NCBI GenBank assembly: GCA_019414025.1
Contig: DXMU01000052.1
Coordinates: 1-64,000 of the forward strand
Reading direction: 5' to 3'
DNA from: Collinsella sp.
GTDB taxonomy: Bacteria > Actinomycetota > Coriobacteriia > Coriobacteriales > Coriobacteriaceae
Length of the DNA: 64,000 bases
Shown: positions 20,001-29,426 of the stretch, piece by piece
Layout of the letters: every line of letters begins with the position of its first letter
Position numbering within the stretch: the first letter of the stretch is position 1
Notes under the pieces: model-generated
The model's database searches: none
What the model was told of the DNA's origin: nothing
The model's input: only the letters and a program-made list of their open reading frames with translations
Translations under genes and position numbers: made by a program

Positions 20001-20467
20001 GACGCGGACTCGGAAACCACGACACGGTCGCCTGACTTGATACTCATCTTGCCAGTCGCCTTGTCCAGGATCACGGTCGCCTTTCCGCCGGTGATCTCGA
20101 TAGTGTCGCCCTTGTCGGCAACCGTCGCACTCGGCTTGCTGTAGGTGTCCGAGGTATCGGGCTGAGCCTGGATCTTAGCCGTGTGGGACTTACTACGCGG
20201 CGTGGCGTACTCGGAAAACTCACCCTTGGGGTCGACGTTATAACGGAAAATACCGTCCTCGAGGAACGTAATACGGCCCTTGATGCCGTCAGCGAAATCG
20301 ATGTCGACGACATTCGAGGCAGACTGGGACACGGTCGCCGAGTCGACGCCCTTGAGTGGCGTGGCAATCGCCTGCTGGGGATTGGCAAACACGAGCGTCG
20401 CTGCAGTGGCAACGAGGACCGCGCTTCCCTTCACCCACCGTTTCGTAAAAATGGAATTCCTGCGCAT
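14054..20467 (-). CDS. Giant sortase-anchored GH31 glycosidase with carbohydrate-binding modules
   Basis: A 2137-residue secreted enzyme. Approximate order: signal peptide (1-36), GH31 N-terminal and catalytic barrel (to ~900), fibronectin III (966-1049), F5/8-C/CBM32 module (1050-1195), dockerin-like DLNDNGVYDVYDYS (~1236), cohesin-like domain (1267-1404), second F5/8-C-like module (1411-1580), Big-type domain (1584-1676), FIVAR helical repeat, third F5/8-C module (1751-1911), two more FIVAR repeats, Gly/Asn/Ser linker, IPNTG wall-sorting motif, membrane helix and RRSKAK tail. The nucleophile is probably the Asp of LKTDVAWVG (~479), with an acid/base Asp in WTGDQYGGNWEY. That motif recalls GH31 alpha-N-acetylgalactosaminidases (inference). 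Start ATG 20467 has AAAGGAGA upstream. Confidence 0.9.
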   Translation of the reverse strand: MRRNSIFTKRWVKGSAVLVATAATLVFANPQQAIATPLKGVDSATVSQSASNVVDIDFADGIKGRITFLEDGIFRYNVDPKGEFSEYATPRSKSHTAKIQAQPDTSDTYSKPSATVADKGDTIEITGGKATVILDKATGKMSIKSGDRVVVSESASLDLDKKGTVQTLAKEKSENFFGGGTQNGRFLHTNQTIAISNTNNWTDGGVASPNPFYWTSDGYGVLRNTFAEGSYDFGSTDSSTVTTLHSENEFDAYYFVATNEGASNVATEMLQDYYKVTGNPVLLPEYGFYLGHLNAYNRDGWSTTSGQKKWETKGSKSSSEKGDVKYESGMSTGYKLDGTLAAETLNGEGPTVDTENMKATDFDRQFSARQVIDDYEDNDMPLGWFLPNDGYGAGYGQNGYYKTGGVNSDGTSSADRLNAVRANVDNLKKFTEYANSKGVSTGLWTQSNLEPDSNSETPWHLLRDFDAEVKTGGISTLKTDVAWVGSGYSFGLNGIKTAYDTVTTGANKRPNIITLDGWAGTQRFGGIWTGDQYGGNWEYIRFHIPTYIGQSLSGNPNIGSDMDGIFGGDPIISARDYQWKTFTPSMLDMDGWGTYRKSPMTHGDPYTGISRFYLKLKAQLMPYIYTSAASAANIDTGNGDAGLPMIRAMLLSDNSEYAASTSTQYQYMFGENFLVAPVYQDTQADENGNDIRNGIYLPNYGTDENPTIWIDYFSGKQYRGGQVLNNYEAPLWKLPLFVKANAIVPMYAENNNPEAVSDTNTKGTDRSQRIVEFFATEGDGTFTQYEDDGSSIENNTTEDDSYGTIDNISYGEHVSTVYSSKAAGGTATFTAEASQGGYNGYDSNRTTTFVANVSAKPTSVVAKNGGSALNVVEVDSQETFDAATPEAGQAVYFYSETPNLNHYGSDADGTEAAQGESFNNTKITTNPKVYVKFAKTDVAAAAQTLELGGFVNADATLTADRLNENLSAPTNLAAPEDATTPTSIKLTWGKVDGATSYDLKVDGTVFAVGDAAEFTHTDLAYNSKHTYQIRSRNAEGYSAWSDVLEANSALDPWRNVPDAEEITWEGSLYGSHKAELAFDHEFQSGDGGFHSGGNDLGKALTVDYGRAYKLDKLEYYPRDDAGNGTVTKMRVETSLDGVHWTSQEVDWARSADCKTVAFDGTVAARYVRMTPLASVGNFFSASEIAIYKTDGTDGFAVGSNLNKATISDGDYSNMKNYLGLENREPDTPTFGSQIRDHFADLNDNGVYDVYDYSFTMAGLDGGTKQKGKVAGSLAVIPSKTEVEAGDEITVDVYAADAKNVNALGTLVNFKSDQFEFVSESIAQDGSTAGMENLSREKVQFVDGTQTINLAFANRGDGKLYNGTGAVASFKLKAKTAGKVELPSTSWLIGPACDALEFASDGTVTMPDVPQPTVAEYAQDAFNITMTNDELTTDDGTNVEKLIQQKSYNALFDNNEGDNGFEFLWNWSGNWDSEGKLPSYVKLPTTMTFAFKTPSKLDSVEVVNRNGGNGTVQKIKAVVTFEDGSIQEFAGGEYDSFLARYAFDLSAENKGKKATKVEVTPLEASGDQMLTLREVNFNYTQGVEAIEGVELGKNQTEFFEGDITPVDAKATPESAGYPYVTVESSDPSVVSVSAVQAGDSVSYYLRANKAGKAKITVASVLDPSKTASYEVEVKAGVDTSALVAALSKAAGYSESVYTKDSYAALTTAVEAARKLLDSGQGSYSKKDVADATAKIEKAIDGLKMRPVDEKILINTPENRKNVKVADFSSEADYEGSNAVNALDGDERTLWHSDWAHGTGMPQYLSVDLGRDYDLTDVTFLPRQDGGTNGDIFEAEILVSDTADGYEMGTAASMGTFAFDNDGRVLTDRGDWKQMSFGAARGRYVTVKVIHAGGGDVDAYCSMAELKFYGTAVPDPVAKDDLATAIEKVDAEVAAGDLKAGDYTEASWTALENALASARAILSDEDATQDEVDQALRALESARGALEKTPVVPVENPTKKQLKALVKQAKETDTRGKTDESVKALTDAITYAEDVLGDENASDTQLQAAYDQLKLAIESLRDADSGNQGGSGNQGSGNGSNGGNQAGKPAGDKAQGSKKNGSAIPNTGDQTAATVVTVGGLGAIIAAIGAFFHRRSKAK

Positions 20468-20978
20468 CTGGTCTCCTTTCTTCCGACATGCTGAGGTGCC
20501 GAGGACGCCCCCCGGCAGCATGGGAAAACGTATCAAACGGAGATGTTCGGTACATTCCGCACAATGGGGGCCACCCGTTACCAAGGGGCCAACTGGTAGT
20601 AACCAGATAGCCACCTACTAGGTCATATCAACATATGGGAGCACTTGCGCACCCAAGTTCGGAATTCTCCCAGCGGCAGCAAAATAAGCGTCAACGGCAA
20701 GGTGGGCTTAATAAGCCATACCAATTGGTTCTTCAGTCAAATACCAATCTAGCAAAAATGTACTGTTTGTCTGGTATTACACAGACCATACCTTTCCCTC
20801 GGGAACTGGGCTTCGCGAAGTTTCCCGAGGGAAAGGCTCAGCCGCCATCCTGCAACCTACCGGGGATTGCCATGACGTACGTTGGCTGATTTGGTTTGGA
20901 ATGAGATGTTGACGGTGGCTGATGGGCACAACTGTCCCGGGTGCATTTCAAGATGCACCTAAATGTCTGTCTTTATCC
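20468..20978. other. Intergenic region upstream of the GH31 gene
   Basis: 511 bp without a supportable gene. It holds the CTTCGCGAAG-core palindrome (20791-20836), a GGTGCAT/ATGCACC hairpin (20941-20960) just after the MarR gene, the short palindromes CTGGTAGTAACCAG (about 20589) and ACCAATTGGT (about 20719), and several ATACCA/TGGTAT half-sites between 20715 and 20790. These may include regulator sites for the GH31 gene, but no promoter can be named with confidence. Confidence 0.5.
20791..20836. repeat. CTTCGCGAAG-core palindrome, copy 1
   Basis: Arms 20791-20804 and 20823-20836 are perfect 14-bp reverse complements; the loop contains the perfect palindrome CTTCGCGAAG (20811-20820). The loop ACTGGGCTTCGCGAAGTTT recurs, inverted, at 26035-26076 with different but complementary arms. 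Confidence 0.85.
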
Positions 20979-21455
20979 TTATAGATTGTCCAGGTAGTCG
21001 TCGGCATCATAGGTAAGGCTGTAAGCTTTATTCAGGATGCGCACGAGCTCCTGGGCATCGTGCTCGCCGAGCGCTGAGAGTTGTTTCGAGAGCGATGCCA
21101 CACTCTCGGCATTTTTTTTCGCCGCGAAATCACGGCCTTCCTCGGTAATGCTCACCAGCACACGCCGACGATCGTTTGGATCAGTCCTGCGCTGAACGTA
21201 ACCCTTACTCTCGAGTGAATCCAAGATATGCGACATGCGCGCACGGGAGAATTTCAGCTTCTTGGCAATCTCGGAGGGAATGACATCACCGTCAATACCC
21301 GATAGATACTGTAAAACCGGTGCCTCGCCCACACTGGCGCCGCCGGCAGCACTCAAGGATCCCTTGGCAAGGGAACGTGAGTACACAATCAGTTTTCGAG
21401 CGACGTCATCGTAATCCACTGGGGATATTGTCCTTTGCAACTCTAGAAGGGCCAT
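20979..21455 (-). CDS. MarR-family transcriptional regulator
   Basis: A 158-residue winged-helix regulator. The DNA-binding core is IPSEIAKKLKFSRARMSHILDSLESKGYVQRRTDPNDRRRVLVSIT (about residues 59-104), with flanking dimerisation helices, all typical of MarR. It precedes the GH31 gene on the same strand with 511 bp between, so it may regulate that gene or itself; no ligand can be predicted. The start ATG at 21455 lacks a strong ribosome-binding site, which leaves the exact N-terminus uncertain. Confidence 0.88.
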   Translation of the reverse strand: MALLELQRTISPVDYDDVARKLIVYSRSLAKGSLSAAGGASVGEAPVLQYLSGIDGDVIPSEIAKKLKFSRARMSHILDSLESKGYVQRRTDPNDRRRVLVSITEEGRDFAAKKNAESVASLSKQLSALGEHDAQELVRILNKAYSLTYDADDYLDNL

Positions 21456-21523
21456 AAAACCGTCATTTGCCGTACATTAGTTAACATTCGCAACAATTAT
21501 TTATGATACCCCAACGCGGAAGT

Positions 21524-21850
21524 CTATTGCTCGTCCTTCTTGCGTCGCATAAGCTCCTCAACGTCGACACCAGCGGCCTCGAGCATGCGCTCGACATTCT
21601 TTTTGGCGTTGGTCGTGCCGACCTTAAGCACGATCGAAAGCGGAGTGCCCACCACCAGGCACACGATGCCCACGGGGACACCCCAGCCGGGGCCGCCCTG
21701 CATACCCCACATCCCCATCAAAAAGCCAATCGCCACGAGCGAATAGCCCAGGCGCAGCCAAACATTGAGCCGCTGAATAGCATCGGTCTGCATCTTTGCC
21801 TCGCGAATCAAGTCGTCGCGCGAAAGGTCGTGTCCATGTTTCTCGTGCAT
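21524..21850 (-). CDS. Small membrane protein, function unknown
   Basis: A 108-residue protein I do not recognise. It has a His-rich N-terminus (MHEKHGHD), an amphipathic region, two hydrophobic helices at about residues 33-52 and 57-76, and a charged C-terminal tail (NVERMLEAAGVDVEELMRRKK). The ATG at 21850 is chosen because GAGGAGG lies 5-6 bp upstream; an upstream frame opening to 21892 has none. It is isolated between the MarR gene and the PTS operon terminator. It could be a small stress or transport accessory protein, but nothing in the sequence decides. Confidence 0.7.
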   Translation of the reverse strand: MHEKHGHDLSRDDLIREAKMQTDAIQRLNVWLRLGYSLVAIGFLMGMWGMQGGPGWGVPVGIVCLVVGTPLSIVLKVGTTNAKKNVERMLEAAGVDVEELMRRKKDEQ

Positions 21851-21984
21851 ATGGTCCTCCTCGTGCAAAGTGTGCATCATGCGCAAGTGCATCGTTTGTC
21901 GAATACGTCATCTTTCAAGAGCAATATAGCGGGTGTCGTGTAGGCGATGGAGGTCGCTGGCCATATTGCCCTTGAAGGGCGGCG

Positions 21985-22023
21985 CAAAATCAGAAGGCCG
22001 TGCGGTTGAGGCCGCACGGCCTT
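21985..22023 (-). terminator. Terminator of the mannose-family PTS operon
   Basis: A perfect 12-bp stem (AAGGCCGTGCGG with its complement, 6-nt loop) followed on the minus strand by CTGATTTTG. It is 23 bp after the EIID stop. Confidence 0.9.
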
Positions 22024-22045
22024 ACAGGGGGCCAGGGGATGATGA

Positions 22046-22873
22046 CTAGTAGCTCAGTGCCGGGTCGAAGAAGCCAATGAGAACGCCCACAAATGCGATC
22101 ACAACGAGGATCAGCATCATAACGATGGGGTTGACCTTCTTCTTGGTCATCATGTACCAGCAGAAGATGATGAAGATCATCGGCAGCAGGTGCGGATAGA
22201 TGCCATCGAGCGTGTCCTGGAACTTACCGCCACCGGGCAGCACCAGGTTGGGGCTGCAGGTGATGGAGACCCAGGTAGCACCGACTGCACCGATGACCAT
22301 GGTACCGACCATCACGATGGAATCACGCAGAGCCTTGGCCTTGGGGCCGACGAGGGCCTCGACCGCCTTGCCGCCGAGCTCATAGCCCTGGTTGTAGGCA
22401 AAGCGCATGCCAAGGAACATGAGCAGGTTCCACACGACAATATAGAAGATGGCGCCGAGCGGGGAGCCGCCGGTCGAGAGACCGAGGGCAATACCGAGCA
22501 GGATCGGGATCAGGGTACCGACGATCAGCGAGTCGCCAAGGCCGGCGAGCGGGCCCATGAGGCCGGCGCGGATGCCGTTGATGGCGTCGTCGTCGATGGC
22601 CTCGCCGTTTGCGCGAGCCTCCTCGAGGCCGGCGGTGACGCCGACAATCATGGTGCCGATCTGCGGCTCGGTGTTGAAGAACGCGGAGTAGGTCTGGAGG
22701 GCCTGCTTCTGCTCCTCGGGCGTGTCGTAGAGCTCCTCGACAATCGGAAGCATGGCGCACAGGTAACCGAAGGTCTGCATGTGCTCCTGCGAGAAGCAGG
22801 TCAGGTTGCCATAGGACCAGTTACGGAACGACTTGGCAAGCGTTTTCTTAGAGAGCTTTTTCTTCTCTGCCAT
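22046..22873 (-). CDS. PTS mannose/fructose/sorbose-family EIID component
   Basis: A 275-residue membrane subunit that forms the sugar channel together with EIIC. Family features: SFRNWSYGNLTCFSQEHMQTFGY at the N-terminus, GIRAGLMGPLAGLGDSLIVGTLIPILLGIALGLS, and a C-terminal run of helices. Its start codon overlaps the EIIC stop (22873), the usual coupled arrangement. Because the EIIC gene is frameshifted, EIID may be made without a partner in this strain. Last gene of the operon, followed by a strong terminator. Confidence 0.95.
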   Translation of the reverse strand: MAEKKKLSKKTLAKSFRNWSYGNLTCFSQEHMQTFGYLCAMLPIVEELYDTPEEQKQALQTYSAFFNTEPQIGTMIVGVTAGLEEARANGEAIDDDAINGIRAGLMGPLAGLGDSLIVGTLIPILLGIALGLSTGGSPLGAIFYIVVWNLLMFLGMRFAYNQGYELGGKAVEALVGPKAKALRDSIVMVGTMVIGAVGATWVSITCSPNLVLPGGGKFQDTLDGIYPHLLPMIFIIFCWYMMTKKKVNPIVMMLILVVIAFVGVLIGFFDPALSY

Positions 22874-23729
22874 TAGATGTCCTCCTCTTCCTCATCATCT
22901 GAGCCCGAGGCGATAGCTGCCTTGGGAGCGTTTGCGAGGTCGATCTTGAGCGAAGCGATCTCATAGTTGATCAGGGCGAAGAAGCAGCCGATGCCGGCAG
23001 CGGCGATCAGGTTGCAGCCCATAACAGCGGACAGGGTGAAGCCGAAGAAGAACGTCAGGAAGTCCGTGGGCTTAGAGATGACCTGCTTGAGCAGGATGGC
23101 GATACCGACGGTAGGCAGCAGCGAGCCGACGGTAAACAGCGTCTTCATCGCGATGCCGTCCATGGGCATGTAGGTCTTCATGAGGTCGACCATGGCGGTG
23201 CCGCCCATGGTGATGATGAACGTCGGGAGGAACGAGCAGACGATGTGACCGATCCAAGGCAGAACGTTGTTGACCAGGTAGAGCTTGTGGAGATCGCCCT
23301 TCTCGAGCCACTTCCAGCCCATGCCCTGCCACACCAGGTTGATGGTGGCGGTGCCATAGAAGAGCACAGTGCCGAGCGTGCCGACGGCGGCACCGAGGGA
23401 TGCGGCCATGCCGGCAGCCTCAGCGGAGGCGGGATCGATGCCCGAGTTCTTGATGGCGAGGACGCCAGCGGGATGCCGATATAGGACACGGCGCGGACGT
23501 CGGCGGAGACGGTTCCGCCGGGGGTCACGAGAGCGATGTAGACAACCTGGATGGCAGCGCCGACGAGGATACCCGTCTGCATATCGCCCATGATGATGCC
23601 GACGATGAGGCCGGCGACCAGAGGACGACCCAGGGTGTAGTTGCCGATCGTCGTGCCGCCCATGCCAGGCATTGATGCCAGGCAGGCGAACAGGCCGAAC
23701 AGCGCGGCTTGGAATGCATTGATTGCCAT
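22873..23729 (-). pseudogene. PTS mannose-family EIIC component, frameshifted
   Basis: Two overlapping frames together encode one EIIC. The N-terminal part from ATG 23729 (AINAFQAALFGLFACLASMPGM ... VSADVRAVSYIGIPLA) is normal, then continues in a Ser/Pro/Arg-rich nonsense frame. The correct continuation, AIKNSGIDPASAEAAG and then MAASLGAAVGTLGTVLF..., is in another frame that is intact to the stop at 22873. Total length is 857 nt, one base short of 286 codons, so a single base is missing near 23465-23475, in the sequence reading CTGGCGTCCTCGCC on the minus strand. It may be a real loss-of-function mutation, a phase-variable site or a sequencing error; without EIIC the transporter should not work. 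Confidence 0.85.
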
Positions 23730-23801
23730 GCTTTCCCCTTTCTTTATTCCTCAGCCCCTTTCACCAAGGGCTGTAGATACCAAAATGCGGCTGGCACCTA
23801 A

Positions 23802-24290
23802 CTAGAAGCCAAACTGACCGCGGAACTTGGGCCACTCACCGATGGACTTCTCCTTGATAAGGGCGAACTCGACCGTGTAACCGGCGTTGGTGAGATCCTC
23901 GAGCGCCTGGGCCTCTTCCTGCGTGATCGACTGGTTGTTGCCAAGCTTGGTGGTGCCGGGACGATCGTTGCAGGGACCGACGATGATGCGGTCCATGCCG
24001 GGCTTAAAGCCAAAATCGACGAGAAGTTCCTTCATGTCGAGCGGGTTCTTGGTGATCAGGAAGTACTTGGTGTCGGACTTGAGAACCTTCTCGGAGACCT
24101 CCTTGAAGTGCTCCTTGGTCCACACGAACGTCTTCTTGCCCGAGGCACTCTTGTAGGCCTCCTTGAGCACGGGGTTGGACGCTGCAGCGTCGTTGACGGC
24201 GATAAGACCGTCGCAGGGATACTCGAGGGCCCAACGGGTAACGGTCTGTCCATGGATCATACGGTCATCAATACGGATGAACGAAATCAT
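23802..24290 (-). CDS. PTS mannose/fructose/sorbose-family EIIB component
   Basis: A 162-residue cytoplasmic EIIB that passes phosphate from EIIA to the incoming sugar. The phospho-accepting residue is His13 in IRIDDRMIHGQTVTRW, the family signature; IIVGPCNDRPGTTKLG is also characteristic. It lies between the EIIA gene (79 bp upstream) and the EIIC gene (72 bp downstream). Sequence alone does not distinguish mannose, fructose, sorbose or N-acetylgalactosamine specificity. Confidence 0.94.
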   Translation of the reverse strand: MISFIRIDDRMIHGQTVTRWALEYPCDGLIAVNDAAASNPVLKEAYKSASGKKTFVWTKEHFKEVSEKVLKSDTKYFLITKNPLDMKELLVDFGFKPGMDRIIVGPCNDRPGTTKLGNNQSITQEEAQALEDLTNAGYTVEFALIKEKSIGEWPKFRGQFGF

Positions 24291-24369
24291 GCGTTCTCCC
24301 TTTCTTTATCACCGGGGGTCTTTCCTCTTAACCCCCGCTCCATCACGAAAATTTGGGCGGATGCGCTGC

Positions 24370-24804
24370 CTAGATGTCGTCGTCCTCGTCGTCGGCGTCA
24401 TCGGTCGGGACAACGAGCTCGGACATACCGTTCTTGCCCTCCTGCAGCATCATCTGCTTGAGGGAATCCAGGTCCATGGTGGCAAGCCCCATCATGGCGG
24501 TCATAGCCATGGGCAGATTCATACCGCCGAAGGCAATGGTGTGGGCGAGCAAACCCTTCTCGGCCAGCGTGTTCATGGCATTGGTGAGCGGCGATCCGCC
24601 CAGGATGTCACCAAGCAGGACAACCTCGTCATCGGCGGTAACGGGAGCGAGCATCGCCTTGACGTTCTCGACATACTCGTCAGCGCCCATGCCGTCCACG
24701 AGACTCGTCGACAAGATGTTCGGGGCGTCATTGCCGAGCATCTTGAGGACACTGTGCAGTCCGGGAGCGAGCGTTCCGTGACTGACCATTACCAGATACC
24801 GCAT
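24370..24804 (-). CDS. PTS mannose-family EIIA component
   Basis: A 144-residue EIIA-man domain protein, first gene of the PTS operon. The phosphorylated His is His9 in MRYLVMVSHGTLAPGL; VVLLGDILGGSPLTNAM and AFGGMNLPMAM are typical of the fold. The tail is a run of Asp/Glu residues. ATG 24804 is preferred (GAGAGGAGACC upstream). The operator at 24891-24937 lies 87 bp upstream, placing the operon under probable control of the divergent GntR regulator. Confidence 0.94.
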   Translation of the reverse strand: MRYLVMVSHGTLAPGLHSVLKMLGNDAPNILSTSLVDGMGADEYVENVKAMLAPVTADDEVVLLGDILGGSPLTNAMNTLAEKGLLAHTIAFGGMNLPMAMTAMMGLATMDLDSLKQMMLQEGKNGMSELVVPTDDADDEDDDI

Positions 24805-24890
24805 GCGGTCTCCTCTCGACCTGCCGTGTGTCGCACGGCTTTGCTTTTTGCTGAGATTATTGTTGCGCCGGGGCATGTTCGGTACAAGAA

Positions 24891-24937
24891 AATAGTTGCG
24901 AACGGCAACTATTCATCGGTTAACGGTAGCAACTATT
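24891..24937. promoter_or_regulatory. Candidate operator for the GntR/UTRA regulator
   Basis: AATAGTTGC (24891-24899) and GCAACTATT (24905-24913) form a perfect 9-bp inverted repeat with 5-bp spacing, and a third half-site GCAACTATT occurs at 24929-24937. The cluster sits in the divergent gap between the PTS operon and the regulator gene, as expected for a shared operator. Regulation by that protein is inference. Confidence 0.75.
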
Positions 24938-25112
24938 TTTGTGCCTAAATTATTTTTCCTTCTAATTATTTTTAAAATAGCAGGTAGATTGCCTGATAAA
25001 TGTTTTATGTTCCTTATGCACCATACATACCAGCAAGAATCGGGCCTGGCATCTCCGGTTTGCCCCGCAGTGTCAGACCATGTCACGTACGCCCACGACA
25101 TGGAGGTACCCC

Positions 25113-25895
25113 ATGGATATGATCTCGTTTCTCGCCTCCGAACCCTTCGACCGCAGCGGTGATACGCCGCTCTATGTCCAGCTTAAACATCGAATCGCTC
25201 TGCTTATCGCCAGCCAGGCGTTCGACACCAAGACGCCGCTGCCACGCGAGCTCGAAATCTGTGAGCGGCTGGAGTTATCGCGCGCGACCGTGCGCCGTTG
25301 CTTCCAAGATCTCGTCATCGAGGGGCGCGTGGTGCGCAAGCGCGGCCAGGGCACGTTCATCAAGCCCCAAACTTCAGCACCCGGCATCGACCTGGCCCTG
25401 AATTTCAGCGCGCGGATGCGCGAAGCGGGACGGGTTCCGAGCTCGCAGATTCTCGCCTTTTCAAGCATACCGGCCGTCCGCGGCATCGCCTCCGGGCTCA
25501 AAGTGCCCGAAGGGACACCCGTCTGGGAGATTCGCCGCCTGCGTCTCGCCAACGACAAACCCATGGAGCTCAACTACGTCTATATCCCCGTGTCACTTTG
25601 CCCCGAGCTCACGCGCAAAGACGTGGATGGCTCGCTCTACGCCTACATCGCGGAAAAGACCGGCATCCTGCCCGCAAGCGTCGATGCCGTCTACGAGACG
25701 GTCAACCTCGACAAGCATGAGGCGCGTCTTTTGGGACAGAACACCGGTAAGGCGGCGATGCGCATCGTGCGTTCGACCTACGACAAGACGGGAACCCCGT
25801 TCGAGGTAGGCGTGCTCATCAGCTGCGACGGTCAGGCAAAGCTGCACGTGCACATCGCCGCCGACAAAACAACCTTCACCGCCACAGCCCAATAA
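25113..25895 (+). CDS. GntR-family regulator with UTRA ligand-binding domain
   Basis: A 260-residue HutC-subfamily repressor. The N-terminal winged helix (PLYVQLKHRIALLIASQAFD ... LELSRATVRRCFQDLVIEG) is followed by a UTRA domain (about residues 95-255) that in relatives senses phosphorylated sugars. ATG 25113 has GGAGG six bases upstream; the open frame from 25080 lacks one. It is divergently transcribed from the PTS operon, and the palindromic sites at 24891-24937 lie between them, so it most likely represses that operon until the sugar phosphate appears. A strong terminator follows. Confidence 0.92.
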   Translation: MDMISFLASEPFDRSGDTPLYVQLKHRIALLIASQAFDTKTPLPRELEICERLELSRATVRRCFQDLVIEGRVVRKRGQGTFIKPQTSAPGIDLALNFSARMREAGRVPSSQILAFSSIPAVRGIASGLKVPEGTPVWEIRRLRLANDKPMELNYVYIPVSLCPELTRKDVDGSLYAYIAEKTGILPASVDAVYETVNLDKHEARLLGQNTGKAAMRIVRSTYDKTGTPFEVGVLISCDGQAKLHVHIAADKTTFTATAQ

Positions 25896-25904
25896 ATCCA
25901 AAAC

Positions 25905-25940
25905 GTGGGCGCCGTCGTTCAAACGAACGACGGCGCCCAC
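25905..25940 (+). terminator. Terminator after the GntR gene
   Basis: A perfect 16-bp stem with an AAAC loop (arms 25905-25920 and 25925-25940), followed by ACTCATTTTC. It starts 9 bp after the stop codon. Confidence 0.85.
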
Positions 25941-26034
25941 ACTCATTTTCTATTCAGCCCTAGTCATCGCGCAAAGCCCCTTCGGCAGCACACGGTGTGG
26001 CCAAGTCACCGCAGGCCGGGGCGGGAGGCGGACC

Positions 26035-26076
26035 TTCCTCTCGGAAAACTTCGCGAAGCCCAGTTTCCGAGAGAAA
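26035..26076. repeat. CTTCGCGAAG-core palindrome, copy 2
   Basis: Arms CTCTCGGAAA (26038-26047) and TTTCCGAGAG (26064-26073) enclose CTTCGCGAAG (26049-26058). In inverse orientation the central 20 bp match copy 1 at 20791, while the arms differ by compensating changes. It lies between the GntR terminator and the carB stop. Confidence 0.8.
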
Positions 26077-26110
26077 GTGTCCGGCTACCGCCCCGGCCGA
26101 CCAGGTCACA

Positions 26111-29425
<3,315 letters not shown>

Positions 29426-29426
29426 G

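Noticed and set aside
21951..21985. Third copy of the structured RNA element (AGGTCGCTGG...CCTTGAAGGGC)
   Set aside because: A few loop-like phrases match, but the stems and the GGT/AGA internal loop are missing.
24805..25112. Riboswitch in the PTS/GntR divergent gap
   Set aside because: No aptamer-like fold was found; the inverted repeats fit a protein operator better.
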